Source: Paenibacillus methanolicus (GTDB lineage Bacteria > Bacillota > Bacilli > Paenibacillales > Paenibacillaceae). From it: a stretch of 64,000 bases of DNA. Below, one piece after another: positions 1 through 9,599 of the stretch (the stretch's first letter is position 1; every line of letters starts with the position of its first letter). Both the position numbers and the translations under genes were made by a program. A model generated the notes under the pieces. The model was given only the letters and a program-made list of their open reading frames with translations. It had not been told where the DNA came from and searched no databases. The stretch lies in assembly GCF_008124765.1 (NCBI RefSeq), contig NZ_VNHS01000003.1, positions 620,001-684,000 on the forward strand, given 5' to 3'.

Positions 1-2716
1 CCAGACTTAAAGAAACCGCAAAGCTTGCGCCGGGTTTCACCGTGCTCGGTCCGGAAAGCGAAGCGGTAGGTTCTTGCGGCTGAACCGGCGGCCAGATTGG
101 ATCCGCGGTCGAACCGCTCGTCGTGAGATAGATCCGGTCAATCGATAAACCATCTTCCCTGCCCCAGAAGTTTAGCTCGTGCTCGCCTGCGGTGAGCGTC
201 AGAGCAGCGCCTCCGAATATGCCCCCGGTCGCCCCGCTAATATTGGCCCATTTGAATTGACCGCCGCTTACGCCATGAATGCCGTTGGCGGTGAACCGAT
301 AGGCATTATCTACGCCGACATGGACGGAGTCGCCCGAAAAATCGGTGCTCTTCGTTAGCAGCCAGACATTGTACGTTCCCGCCGCAGGTACGTTAATTTT
401 GTAACTCATCTTGGAGCCGGAAGCGAGCGTGGCGGCATCCGTTCCGGTCATCGCGAAGCCCGTATCCGGCCCGAACAGCATCGCTTTCGTGGACTGTCCA
501 TCCGCCTGCGACCAAGTATGGCTTTCGATCGTGCCTGCCACAGCTCCGGTCTCCGCCTCGATCGCCACGAAGGAAGGCGCGTTGACCGTAACCGTTATCG
601 GAACCGATGCCGGCTCGCCTAACTCGCCCTTGAAGCTGGCGGTAATTTGCGCCGTACCACTGGATTTTGCCGTAATCGTGCCGTTCGACACGTCGGCGAC
701 ATCCGGATTCGTGTTGCTGTAGACGGCCTTATTCGTGACGTCCTCCGTATGTCCGTCTACGTACTCCGCGGTTACTTTGAAAGAAGCTGTTCGGCCCGCT
801 TCCAACGCGAATGACGCGTTATCGACGGTTAACCGTTTCACCGTAAGTTCGCTATTCAGATCTTTGACGAGCAGATGAAGGGTATCGCTCTTCCCGCCAT
901 AACTGACGTTGATGCTGGTTGAACCATAGCCGACGCCGGTTACTTCCCCCCCGTCGATGCTGACGATTCCGTTTTGCGCCGGGGTCGCGACAGCCTGAGC
1001 GGTTACATCCTCGCTTGTTCCGTCGGCATAGACGGCGGTCACCTTCAAGGTCGCTTGGTTCGTGCCGGTCGCGACATCGATCTTCTGCTTATCGATCGTG
1101 GCGTTAATCGCGGCAAGTTCATGAGCCGTGCGCTTCTGTCCGAACTGCCAATAGTCGACCTTGAAGAGCTCGTTAGCCCCCGCTCCTCTGTAGACCATAT
1201 ACAGATCGTGTGTGCCGGTCGCGCCGGACACGCTGGTTGTTTTGGTCTGCCAACTATCCACGCCTCCGGTATTCGCGATCGGCAGCGTCCCGATCAACGT
1301 CCCGTCGGGGCGGTCCAGACGCAGCTCGATCTTGCCGCCGTTGGAACCGTTTGCAACATGAGCCGTGAAAGTCCCCGCGCCGCTCGCGCCGAAATCTACC
1401 TTTGACGCCGCCGTCCAATCGCCATCTTCAATGCCGGTCACGGCCAGGTTCAGGCTCTCGACCATCGCGCCAGGCTCCGTGATGCTTGCCGTGGAGATGC
1501 CACCGTTCCAGCCGATCGTTTCGGCCTCGACTCTGGCATATGGGTCAACATTGCCCACCTGCGGCACGCCCGCGTAATCGGCGGTAATGTTCTGAATGAC
1601 GCCGCTGGCATCGAAGCTGACTTTATTGACGTGCGCGTTGCGATAGCCATGCGGCTGGCCGCCCATTTGCGGGTATTTCCCGCTCTCGGCCATCGCCTTG
1701 GCCAACGTCTGCGCATGATAGGTGATATACCATTGGTCTTTGAATTCGAACAGGGCATGATGGTTGTTGCCTCCGACCCCGAAGAATACGCCCGGGTTTG
1801 GCAGGATGGTTTTGACATACTTGAACGGCCCCATCGGATTATCGCTGACCATATAAGCAATCGTTCCGGTCGGAAAATCCGCCGGATGCGTGCCCGAGAA
1901 GTTTATGCAATAGGAGTAATAGTATTTGCCGTTATATTTGTTGATGCCCGAATCCTCGAACAGCCATGGCGGATTGATCGGTTTGGCAGTCCCCCCGCTT
2001 GCAGCCAGATCGAGGCTGACCATGTCTGCCCCGAGCTTCGCCACTCGCGCCGTTCCCGGATCGGCCTCCTTCCCGTTCGGCACGCCGCCGCCAAAGTAAA
2101 GATAGCCGCTCCCATCGTCGTCCACCAACACCGCCGGGTCGAATAGCCACGTCACGTCGCTAGCTCCCGGCGTGCTTCTGCTCACCAGCGGCTTGCCGAT
2201 CGGATCGGTGAACGGCCCGATCGGGCTGTCTGCCGTCAGTACGCCAATGCCGTTGGCGCTATCGGCGAAGTAGAGGAAGAATTTCTCCTTGCCGTTAATC
2301 GTCTTGTGCGCGGCCGCCGGCGCCCAGGAGTTATTGGCCCATCGGGCGGCGCCTTGCGGGCCAGCGACGGGAATCTCGCCATGATCCGTCCAGTTCACCA
2401 TATCGGCGGACGAGATGACGGTGATCTTGTTGATTCTGCCGTATGTATTGTCCTTCACGGTCCCGTCGGCATTGTACTCGAAGATGTCGTTGGTCATATA
2501 GAGGTATACTCTTCCGTCGTACACCATCGCGGACGGATCGGCGCCGAACTTATGCGATAGCAGCGGATTGCCTCTTTCGGGCGTTTTGGCAATGGCCGGC
2601 GTAATTGTCGCTTCCGCGGCCTTTACCTGGACCGTAAGCGGGCTCGATACGGAGGCAAGCGTCAGTGCCGTAGTCGCCGCCATCGTGGCCGCCATAAGCT
2701 TTTTCCATTTTTTCAT
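1..2716 (-). CDS. Secreted GH43 arabinoxylan-degrading enzyme with CBM6-like and Ig-like modules (3' end beyond window)
   Basis: Open from an ATG at 2716 behind a GGAGGG ribosome site to the left edge, with 905 residues visible and no stop seen. Residues 1-34 form a signal peptide. A GH43 five-bladed propeller follows, with the family's three acidic residues visible: D60 in GADP, D193 in FDPAVLVDDDG and E254 in WLFEDSG. This arrangement is like Bacillus subtilis XynD, an arabinoxylan arabinofuranohydrolase. From about residue 392 to 524 there is a CBM6-like module (ARVEAET), then two bacterial Ig-like domains (about 529-708) and a second CBM-like module (about 714-862, VAIEAETGAV). The last visible residues begin another module with a cohesin-like start (GPSTVKPGASFAV). 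Substrate specificity (arabinofuranosidase or xylosidase) is inferred. A cre element lies upstream. Confidence 0.9.
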   Translation of the reverse strand, partial: MKKWKKLMAATMAATTALTLASVSSPLTVQVKAAEATITPAIAKTPERGNPLLSHKFGADPSAMVYDGRVYLYMTNDIFEYNADGTVKDNTYGRINKITVISSADMVNWTDHGEIPVAGPQGAARWANNSWAPAAAHKTINGKEKFFLYFADSANGIGVLTADSPIGPFTDPIGKPLVSRSTPGASDVTWLFDPAVLVDDDGSGYLYFGGGVPNGKEADPGTARVAKLGADMVSLDLAASGGTAKPINPPWLFEDSGINKYNGKYYYSYCINFSGTHPADFPTGTIAYMVSDNPMGPFKYVKTILPNPGVFFGVGGNNHHALFEFKDQWYITYHAQTLAKAMAESGKYPQMGGQPHGYRNAHVNKVSFDASGVIQNITADYAGVPQVGNVDPYARVEAETIGWNGGISTASITEPGAMVESLNLAVTGIEDGDWTAASKVDFGASGAGTFTAHVANGSNGGKIELRLDRPDGTLIGTLPIANTGGVDSWQTKTTSVSGATGTHDLYMVYRGAGANELFKVDYWQFGQKRTAHELAAINATIDKQKIDVATGTNQATLKVTAVYADGTSEDVTAQAVATPAQNGIVSIDGGEVTGVGYGSTSINVSYGGKSDTLHLLVKDLNSELTVKRLTVDNASFALEAGRTASFKVTAEYVDGHTEDVTNKAVYSNTNPDVADVSNGTITAKSSGTAQITASFKGELGEPASVPITVTVNAPSFVAIEAETGAVAGTIESHTWSQADGQSTKAMLFGPDTGFAMTGTDAATLASGSKMSYKINVPAAGTYNVWLLTKSTDFSGDSVHVGVDNAYRFTANGIHGVSGGQFKWANISGATGGIFGGAALTLTAGEHELNFWGREDGLSIDRIYLTTSGSTADPIWPPVQPQEPTASLSGPSTVKPGASFAVSLSL

Positions 2717-2841
2717 CGTACACCCTCCACTTTTCAATCGTTCACGAGATACTGCCATGAATTGCACTTGTACAGCTGACCAGTCGTTCGTTTGCTCGTC
2801 GATGATCACCTCCTTCATTACTCCATGCTTGCTGAAACACT

Positions 2842-2855
2842 TGTAAGCGCTAACA
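2842..2855. promoter_or_regulatory. cre site (CcpA catabolite-responsive element)
   Basis: TGTAAGCGCTAACA matches the Bacillus cre consensus TGWAANCGNTNWCA at every defined position. It lies about 125 bases upstream of the GH43 start at 2716, so catabolite repression of that enzyme is likely. The match is seen in the sequence; the role is inferred. Confidence 0.7.
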
Positions 2856-3264
2856 ACTATAAACGCATTGAGATGATCTTAAAGGAATCGCCCGCTGTTT
2901 TCGATGCAATTTCTTAGGCGAAACGTTAAACATTTTATGGGCTTTCGCGAGTCTAAGAAGTGCTTGAAAGGCACGGTTTTACTGGGTTTTATCGAACATC
3001 TACCGCGTTCGCGGCATCTATTTTCATTTTGTTGTAAATCCTGATCTAAATACAACGTACATGTTTTTACATGTCCAAACCAACATTTACCTCTTCCGGA
3101 ATTTGGAACGCGCTTCTGGTCAAATAAGCGGGAAACGGACTCCTATTTTGCGACCGGCAGGATTTCCGAACCCATCTTGTATCGCATAAAAAAGTACACG
3201 AACCGCCCAAAAAATTGCACTTTTTTAGTCAGGACAACGATGCTCCCGTATGCTTAAACAAAGA
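2856..3264. other. Non-coding stretch upstream of the GH43 gene
   Basis: About 400 bases without a supportable gene on either strand. The only structure seen is a short inverted repeat at 3059-3074 (ACATGT, four T, ACATGT), which could be an operator but has no clear partner. Confidence 0.5.
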
Positions 3265-3301
3265 TAATAAAGCCGCCAGCGAACGATAGGTTCGAGGCGG
3301 C
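3265..3301 (-). terminator. Terminator of the DUF418 gene
   Basis: A GC-rich stem (GCCGCC/GGCGGC plus CGAAC/GTTCG) with a small bulge lies about 60 bases past the stop of the DUF418 gene. On the minus strand it is followed by TTTATTATC, so it fits a weak rho-independent terminator. Confidence 0.65.
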
Positions 3302-3360
3302 ATCTTCGTGTAGACTCGCTTGTAGACGAAACTGTTCATGAATGACTTCATCTTCCGGCG

Positions 3361-4545
3361 CTACTTCATTTGTCCGTACGTCAATCTGCGCCACAGCCAT
3401 TCCACCGGACCGTATTTAAATCGTTTAAGCCACAAAGTGCTCATCGCAAGCAGTATCGCGTAGACGCCTAAGCTAATCGCAACCACGCCAACCGGTTGGA
3501 TGCCTTTGGCAGCCCCAAACCCATAGCCAAGAAACAGGAAAGTTCCGATGGTCGAGTGCAGAAGATAGCAGGTCATGGACATGCGGCCGACATTGCCAAG
3601 CCACATCAGAACATATCGAAGCTTCTCGGAATACAAGTACAACATGGCAAGCGTGCTCATATAGAATAGACTTCCGGCTATGCCCCCGAATTCTCCCAAA
3701 TAAGAGATGATTTCACCCACTTTTGTTTCGTGAACAGGATCCGCGAACGTTCCTGTTAGGAGGCTTGCTTGCGTAATTACAAAGCCGGATGCCGACACGG
3801 CCCACATCCGGTTCCATATTCGCTTCTTCGCCTCCATATCTCGGAAGAACCCTTTTTGCACGGCAAACATGCCGAGAAGGAACATCAACAACATAGACAC
3901 AATCGTATTCGTCGAGGTAGCTACCATGGTGCTCATGTCAGACCAACGCACGCCAATGGACTGCAGGTAGGACAAATCCATGTTGTGGCTGACTAAAGAG
4001 AAATCCGCTTTATACGCGCTCGCACTCGCATCCAAATCCGAGAGCAGTAACCTGCCGGCAAAAGGAAGCCATGCGACGGTCAATATCAACGCGAAAATCC
4101 ATATGAGCAGCGTCCTGGAATGCCGTTTGTAAAAAGCAAACAGAACAAAGCCGACCATGGCATAGAAAGCCAATATGTCTCCAACCCAAATGAATGTAAT
4201 ATGCAGAAGGCCGAATAGAAGTAAAAATGTTAGTCTGCGCGCAAACAGCATGCGTGGCCGGGAGCTTTGCCGTTCGGCTCTCTCCATAAAGATCATAAAG
4301 CCGACACCGAATAGAAAGGAGAATAACGTATAAAATTTCCCGTCCCCAAACCAAGCAACCAACTGGCGCCATATATCCTCTGTTGGCTCTGCGTAGCCAT
4401 TAGCGGAATCTACGATAAGAAAATAATTGACTAGGATAATGCCTAGCATGGCGAATCCGCGCGTGACGTCCAAGAAGTGAAGCCGTTCCCGGCTGGTCAT
4501 CGGTTGCGGTTGCCTTTGTTCTTGCTTCTTAAGCTCTTGCTTCAT
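3361..4545 (-). CDS. DUF418 domain-containing membrane protein (YeiB/YxaH type)
   Basis: 394-residue polytopic membrane protein. A hydrophilic, Gln-rich N-terminus leads into LHFLDVTRGFAMLGIILVN, the characteristic opening of the YeiB/DUF418 family. About ten hydrophobic segments follow. The C-terminal DUF418 signature is seen in GRMSMTCYLLHS and in the closing GPVEWLWRRLTYG. Members are inner-membrane proteins of poorly known function, related to acyltransferase-3-type proteins and sometimes linked to transport. The gene is divergent from the ABC exporter operon at 4781, and the two share a 235-base region that holds an inverted repeat. Confidence 0.85.
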   Translation of the reverse strand: MKQELKKQEQRQPQPMTSRERLHFLDVTRGFAMLGIILVNYFLIVDSANGYAEPTEDIWRQLVAWFGDGKFYTLFSFLFGVGFMIFMERAERQSSRPRMLFARRLTFLLLFGLLHITFIWVGDILAFYAMVGFVLFAFYKRHSRTLLIWIFALILTVAWLPFAGRLLLSDLDASASAYKADFSLVSHNMDLSYLQSIGVRWSDMSTMVATSTNTIVSMLLMFLLGMFAVQKGFFRDMEAKKRIWNRMWAVSASGFVITQASLLTGTFADPVHETKVGEIISYLGEFGGIAGSLFYMSTLAMLYLYSEKLRYVLMWLGNVGRMSMTCYLLHSTIGTFLFLGYGFGAAKGIQPVGVVAISLGVYAILLAMSTLWLKRFKYGPVEWLWRRLTYGQMK

Positions 4546-4608
4546 TAAGTTTACAGACTCCTTTTAAGCCTCTTTATTGGGTTACATAGGCTAAATTAAG
4601 GCTTAATT

Positions 4609-4692
4609 CTTAATCGTTTATGAAGCCATCGAAAAATAATTTTAAGAACTTATCGACGAAGAACAAATTTTTTACTTTCATAAACGGTTAAG
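4609..4692. promoter_or_regulatory. Inverted repeat in the divergent promoter region
   Basis: The arm CTTAATCGTTTATGAAG (4609-4625) recurs in inverted orientation at 4675-4692 with one substitution and one added base. The arms are centred about 67 bases apart between divergent genes. This suggests a two-site operator, perhaps for the response regulator encoded at 6579; that target is an inference. Confidence 0.5.
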
Positions 4693-4780
4693 ATTTGATC
4701 TTTATGATGAACGAATGACCTGGGCGCAGGCGTAATAAATTTCCTTTTGGAAGCAAATCTTAACGAATTGGGAGATAATC

Positions 4781-6574
4781 ATGAATACATCTAACACATC
4801 CGGCAAGCAGACAAACGTTGAAGATCAATTGTCTAAAACCAAGCTAAGCCATTTTGCCGCGCTTTTATTCTCGGCGGGAATTCCCAAGCTGACGCTTGGC
4901 ATCGCGATCCTATTAAGCTTGATCAGCGCCATGGCGGGGCTGGTTGTTCCGCTCGTCACAGGCAGTATGATTGACCAGTTTCGCCTGGCGTCGATTAATG
5001 CCGCTATGGTACTGAAGCTCGTTTTTTTCTTTATTTTGCAAGCGATATCGAGCGGGGTTTCGTATCTATTGCTGGCTTACGTTGGCAGCCGCATCGTCAG
5101 TCATCTACGAAAGAAACTTTGGAAGAAAACATTGGCGCTGCCGGTGCCCTTTTTCGACCGCCATCGATCGGCAGACCTCATGAGCCGCGTAGCGAACGAC
5201 ACGAATGAGATCAAATTGTTCATTACCGACCACTTAATTGCCTTTTGTTCCAATCTGCTCACCGTCATAAGCGCGGTCGCCATTCTTTTTTACTTGGACT
5301 GGCAGATGACGCTGATCATTTTGCTGGCGCTGCCGATCGGTATTGCCTTCCTGATGCCGATGGGCGATAAACTGTACGCGATTTCCGTGAACATGCAGGA
5401 GCAATTGGCCGGGCTTGCCGCAACCCTTTCGCAAGTACTCGGGGAAATTAGACTGGTGAAGTCCTCCAATTCCGAATGGCGAGAAATGAAGAACGGTGAA
5501 TCCGACATAGACGGACTGTATCGCTTTGAGATGAAAGAGGCTAGAATAAATGCAGTGCTGACGCCATTGATGACGCTAATCATGATCGTTCTGCTGGTTG
5601 TCATTATCGGATACGGCGGGGTCCGCGTTTCTTCCGGCGCTTTGAGTACCGGAGCGCTTGTATCCTTTATCCTGTTGTTGTTTCAAATTTTGTTTCCGTT
5701 CAGCCAATTCGCGGCTTTCTTCTCTCATTTGAAAAAGGTGATGGGCGCAACAGAGCGACTAAGACTGATACTGGAGCATCCGCCGGAAACGAAAACCCAC
5801 GTTCAATTGCTTCCCGACAAGCAACAACCCATGGAATTCCGCAGCATTCGTTTTGGCTATCAAAAGGAAAAGCCGATTCTACTGGATGTTTCCTTTACGA
5901 TCCCCCACTGCAAGGTGACGGCTCTGGTAGGACCCAGCGGGAGCGGAAAAACGACGATTTTCTCGCTGATTGAACGATTTTACGAACCAGCGGAAGGCAC
6001 GATCTCTTGGGGGGATTCAGCGATAGGCGATTTTCCCTTGGATGCCTGGCGCAGGAAGATCGGTTATGTCTCCCAAGAGAGTCCGCTAATGGCGGGTACC
6101 ATTCGAGACAACATTATCTATGGCCGGGAAGATGAAGTCAGCGAGGAAGAAATAATCGAAGCGGCACGTCTCGCCTATGCGCACGACTTTATTCATGCGC
6201 TTCCCGGAAAGTATGAGACGGAGGTTGGCGAGAGAGGAATTAGGCTATCAGGCGGACAGCGCCAGCGCATAGCGATTGCGCGAGCTTTACTGCGTAAACC
6301 CGATCTATTGCTTTTAGATGAGGCGACGGCTAGTCTGGACAGCGACTCGGAGCATGAAGTACAGAAGGCGCTCGACTATTTGATGCAAGATCGGACAACC
6401 TTGATTATCGCCCATCGATTATCGACTGTCGTGCGCGCGGACCAGATCGTCGTACTAGAGCATGGGCAAGTAACCGGAGTCGGCACGCACGAGGAACTCG
6501 TTCATACGCATCCTTCTTATAAGACCTGGGCGCATAAGCAGTTTCAGTTCGATCAGTTTATTAGCATGGGGTGA
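4781..6574 (+). CDS. ABC exporter half-transporter (BmrA-like: membrane domain plus ATPase)
   Basis: 597 residues in the standard order of a type I ABC exporter. A transmembrane domain with six predicted helices spans about residues 28-325, and a nucleotide-binding domain about 345-585. The ATPase motifs are intact: Walker A GPSGSGKTT, Q-loop YVSQESPL, signature LSGGQRQR, Walker B LLLLDEATASLDS and the H-switch IAHRLST. It probably acts as a homodimer like Bacillus BmrA, exporting a drug, lipid or peptide. A regulator/kinase pair follows after 4 bases in the same operon, which suggests that this exporter answers to an envelope or antibiotic signal. The substrate cannot be read from the sequence. 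Confidence 0.9.
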   Translation: MNTSNTSGKQTNVEDQLSKTKLSHFAALLFSAGIPKLTLGIAILLSLISAMAGLVVPLVTGSMIDQFRLASINAAMVLKLVFFFILQAISSGVSYLLLAYVGSRIVSHLRKKLWKKTLALPVPFFDRHRSADLMSRVANDTNEIKLFITDHLIAFCSNLLTVISAVAILFYLDWQMTLIILLALPIGIAFLMPMGDKLYAISVNMQEQLAGLAATLSQVLGEIRLVKSSNSEWREMKNGESDIDGLYRFEMKEARINAVLTPLMTLIMIVLLVVIIGYGGVRVSSGALSTGALVSFILLLFQILFPFSQFAAFFSHLKKVMGATERLRLILEHPPETKTHVQLLPDKQQPMEFRSIRFGYQKEKPILLDVSFTIPHCKVTALVGPSGSGKTTIFSLIERFYEPAEGTISWGDSAIGDFPLDAWRRKIGYVSQESPLMAGTIRDNIIYGREDEVSEEEIIEAARLAYAHDFIHALPGKYETEVGERGIRLSGGQRQRIAIARALLRKPDLLLLDEATASLDSDSEHEVQKALDYLMQDRTTLIIAHRLSTVVRADQIVVLEHGQVTGVGTHEELVHTHPSYKTWAHKQFQFDQFISMG

Positions 6575-6578
6575 AACG

Positions 6579-7277
6579 ATGAATACGAATCGCATTTTAG
6601 TTGTGGAAGATGATCCGGATATTCGCGACCTCCTCTGCGCTTCTCTTGCCCGGGCGGGTTACGAGGTGACGCAAGCCCAGAATGGTCAGCAGGCGCTGGA
6701 GCTTGTAGACGAGTCGCTCGACTTGGTTATTCTGGATATTATGATGCCAGGTATGTCGGGAATTGAAGCATGCAAGCAAATTAGAGAGCGCTCCAATGTC
6801 CCGATCTTGTTCCTGACCGCAAAATCCGGCACATTCGATAAGACCGAAGGCCTCTTGGCCGGCGGAGATGATTATATGACGAAACCCTTCTCCGAGGATG
6901 AACTTCACGCCAGAGTAATGGCCCAGCTGCGCAGATACAAAATCTATCAGGATAAAAAGGATCATGGAGAAACATTTCTTGTCGCCGGTCAATTCCGGGT
7001 CAGCGAGCAGTTCAATGAGGTCTGGAAAGGCGATCGAAAAATCGAGCTGTCCGATCTCGAATATCGAATCTTGAAATTGCTCATAAGCAGGCGCAGCAAA
7101 ATTTTTTCCGCGCAAAATATATATGAAAGCGTCTGGAACCAGCCCTACTTCTATTGCTCGAACAACACCGTGATGGTGCATATCCGCAAATTGCGCGCCA
7201 AGATTGAGGATGATGCCGCTCATCCGACCTATATCCAGACCGAATGGGGAAGAGGATACCGCTTTGTCATATCGTAA
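6579..7277 (+). CDS. OmpR/PhoB-family response regulator
   Basis: 232 residues. The N-terminal receiver domain has its acidic pair (VVEDDPD), the phospho-acceptor Asp in LVILDIMMPGMSG, Thr in FLTAKS and Lys in TKPF. It is followed by a winged-helix DNA-binding domain (about 130-230; LEYRILKLL and TVMVHIRKLRAKIE, ending in GRGYRF). All phosphorylation residues are present, so a normal two-component activator or repressor is expected. It lies 4 bases after the exporter gene, and its 3' end overlaps the kinase gene by 14 bases. Confidence 0.95.
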   Translation: MNTNRILVVEDDPDIRDLLCASLARAGYEVTQAQNGQQALELVDESLDLVILDIMMPGMSGIEACKQIRERSNVPILFLTAKSGTFDKTEGLLAGGDDYMTKPFSEDELHARVMAQLRRYKIYQDKKDHGETFLVAGQFRVSEQFNEVWKGDRKIELSDLEYRILKLLISRRSKIFSAQNIYESVWNQPYFYCSNNTVMVHIRKLRAKIEDDAAHPTYIQTEWGRGYRFVIS

Positions 7278-8574
7278 GTTTTCGCTAACTAAAAAGCTCG
7301 CGCTGCTCATTTTAATCGCATCGATGGTTAGCGGGTTATCTTTCCTAGTCATGCAAGCAGCGAGCGATGAACTGATTGACCGCCATCTTGAAACGGAGAC
7401 TTATTTCAAGCAGCAGTCATCCAAATATATTGAGAAGTTTGCCCATTATGTTGCCGTTCATGGTTTGTCTTCGATGGACCGAGACGCCTTTGCCGCGTGG
7501 ACGAAGAACGAAAAAATCATCTTGCTTACCATCTATAAGGATCAGGTGCTCCAGTTCGATTCCGTCTACACGGCTGAGGATGAGTCCGCATACGGAGTTG
7601 AAGCCGAATCGCAATACGCGAGGAAGCATTCTTCACCGGTTCTGTTTAGCGACGGCCAAGGGGATGTCATCATAGACGGTTTCTTCGAGGCCCGTTTTTA
7701 CGACATTGCCTTTGCGCTAGAGATTCTGGCTGCGTCGGCCCTCTTTTTGGCTATTGTACTGATGGGCATTCGTCGAAGCCTAATTTATCTGCGAACGATC
7801 CATGAAGAGATTCACATTCTGGAAGGCGGTGAACTGGAGTATGGCATGACCATCAGAGGGCATGATGAATTAGCCATGATCGCCGAGAGCGTCGAAGAGC
7901 TCCGCAAAGCGTTTCTAGGCAAGCTGCTCGCCATCGAAGGGCTGCAAGCGGAGAGCCGAAGCCTCGTGACCGAGATGTCCCATGATATGCGTACGCCGCT
8001 TACTTCCCTGATCATGTACTTGGAATTTGCCAAGAGAGAACAACATCAGCCCTCCGGAGAAGCGAGCAGCTATATCGCCAATGCCTATGCAAAAGCACTG
8101 CAATTAAAAAACTTGTCGGATAATCTGTTCGCCTACTTCCTTCTGGACAAGGAGCAGGAAGCAGAATTGGAGACGATTCCCGTACACGAGGCGATCTACG
8201 ATCTCATGTCCGATCTGGTTGGCGTACTGCGGCAAGAACAATTCCAGATTAACTTGACGGGCGAACTGCCCGATGCTTACATCACCGTTAATATGGAGAA
8301 TCTTTCACGCGTTTTCGATAACCTGCTCTCCAATTTGTTGAAATATGCTGATCCGCGTGACGAAATCGGCATCTCGTTCGTGTCCAATCAAGAAGTGTTC
8401 GAAATTCATATTCGTAATACGATTAAGGCTGCGGATGCCGCCTTGGACAGCACAATGCTGGGTGAAAAGATAGTCGCAAAGATGATGCTGCATATGCTTG
8501 GCCAGTTCACGAGTACCAGCGACGGTATCACCTATAGGACGGTCTTGAGATTCTGGAATACGAAACTGCAATAA
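7264..8574 (+). CDS. Membrane sensor histidine kinase, TTG start
   Basis: 436 residues from a TTG at 7264 that overlaps the end of the regulator gene and has GGGGAAGAGG just upstream. An ATG at 7204 lies deep inside the regulator gene and is unlikely. The first helix is near residues 10-30, an extracellular sensor of about 125 residues follows, and the second helix lies around 160-180. Then come a HAMP linker and a HisKA motif (SHDMRTPLTSL, phospho-acceptor His). The N-box is recognisable (NLLSNLLKYA), but the glycine-rich G1/G2 boxes are poor (LDSTMLGEKIVAKMM), as in some Paenibacillus VanS-like kinases. It should pair with the regulator at 6579. Confidence 0.88.
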   Translation: MSYRKFSLTKKLALLILIASMVSGLSFLVMQAASDELIDRHLETETYFKQQSSKYIEKFAHYVAVHGLSSMDRDAFAAWTKNEKIILLTIYKDQVLQFDSVYTAEDESAYGVEAESQYARKHSSPVLFSDGQGDVIIDGFFEARFYDIAFALEILAASALFLAIVLMGIRRSLIYLRTIHEEIHILEGGELEYGMTIRGHDELAMIAESVEELRKAFLGKLLAIEGLQAESRSLVTEMSHDMRTPLTSLIMYLEFAKREQHQPSGEASSYIANAYAKALQLKNLSDNLFAYFLLDKEQEAELETIPVHEAIYDLMSDLVGVLRQEQFQINLTGELPDAYITVNMENLSRVFDNLLSNLLKYADPRDEIGISFVSNQEVFEIHIRNTIKAADAALDSTMLGEKIVAKMMLHMLGQFTSTSDGITYRTVLRFWNTKLQ

Positions 8575-8623
8575 CGATCATGTAAAATAGAATCGTTTAC
8601 CGGTGGCTCTATTCACCACAAAC

Positions 8624-8665
8624 AAAAACCGCTTGTTTTCGTTTCTCACGAAAGCAAGCGGTTTT
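8624..8665. terminator. Bidirectional terminator between convergent operons
   Basis: Inverted repeat AAAAACCGCTTG ... CAAGCGGTTTTT, with a T run at the end when read from either strand. It separates the kinase gene (plus) from the LplC permease gene (minus). Confidence 0.9.
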
Positions 8666-8683
8666 TGTTTTGTAGCCTTTCCC

Positions 8684-9586
8684 CTACTCTTTCACGCTGC
8701 CAAGCTGCATGCCATGCACGAAATATTTCTGCAGGAACGGATAGACCACCAGGATTGGCAAGGATGCGACGATCGTGATCGCAGCCCGGATCGACATGGG
8801 CGTGACCATGTTTCTCGCGGCTCCGGGGTCGGCGCCGCTCGAGACGGCCGCGCTGCTGTTGGAGAGCATGGATGAGGACAGCAACTTCATGAGCTCATAC
8901 TGCAAGGTGCTCAGGTCCTGCTTGGAGGACGCATACAGGAACGTATCGAACCAGGAGTTCCATTGGCCGACCGCGACGAACAAGGCGACCGTGGCGAGTA
9001 CCGGCTGACAGAGCGGCAGAATTATGGAGATGAACGTTCGGAAATCGCCGGCGCCGTCGATTTTGGCCGACTCGATCAGTCCCTCCGGAAGCGTCTGGAT
9101 ATAGGTCCGAATGACGATCATGTTGAACGCGCTGATCAGCCCTGGGATGATATACACCAGGAAGTTGTTCAGGAGATGCAGATCCCGGATCAGAAAATAC
9201 GACGGGATCAAGCCCGCATTAAAATACATCGTCATGACGACCACGATCGTGATCGGCTTGCGGAATACATATTCCTTGCGGCTGATCGCATAGGCCAGCA
9301 TGGACGTAAGGAACAGACTGAGCACCGTGGCAAGGACGGTCCGCGCCACCGAAATCCAGAACGCGTGATAGATCGTGCCGCCCGCGAAGACGGCTTTGTA
9401 ATTCTGATCCGTCCACACGCGAGGCAGCAGGTAGATGCCGCCCCGTATCGTGTCGTTCCCCGCATTCAAGGAGATGGCGAGCGTGTTTAAGAACGGATAT
9501 AACGTCACGATCGCAATGCCGATCATGAAGATCGTATTAAGCGTGTGGAAGACAACCGGCTCCAGCTTGAGCGTTCTCGTTCTCAT
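8684..9586 (-). CDS. Carbohydrate ABC importer permease, LplC/YtcP type
   Basis: 300 residues with six predicted membrane helices. The EAA-type coupling loop, ESAKIDGAGDFRTFISIILPL, sits near residues 190-210, and the C-terminus VVYPFLQKYFVHGMQLGSVKE is typical of LplC/YtcP permeases of Paenibacillus. It should pair with the permease at 9600 and the lipoprotein at 10674 to import an oligosaccharide. An ATG start behind GGAGGG lies 13 bases after the LplB stop. No ATPase gene is nearby. Confidence 0.92.
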   Translation of the reverse strand: MRTRTLKLEPVVFHTLNTIFMIGIAIVTLYPFLNTLAISLNAGNDTIRGGIYLLPRVWTDQNYKAVFAGGTIYHAFWISVARTVLATVLSLFLTSMLAYAISRKEYVFRKPITIVVVMTMYFNAGLIPSYFLIRDLHLLNNFLVYIIPGLISAFNMIVIRTYIQTLPEGLIESAKIDGAGDFRTFISIILPLCQPVLATVALFVAVGQWNSWFDTFLYASSKQDLSTLQYELMKLLSSSMLSNSSAAVSSGADPGAARNMVTPMSIRAAITIVASLPILVVYPFLQKYFVHGMQLGSVKE

Positions 9587-9599
9587 GGGTATGCCCTCC

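Noticed and set aside
3059-3074. ACATGT-TTTT-ACATGT as a regulator site
   Set aside because: Short, single, in AT-rich sequence, and far from any promoter I could recognise.
8963-9490. Long open frames antisense to permease, binding-protein and glycosidase genes (also at 11436-12356, 25168-25935, 58960-60084 and others)
   Set aside because: They have no ribosome site, show Arg/His/Asp-rich composition typical of shadow frames in GC-rich genes, and lie opposite clear coding regions.
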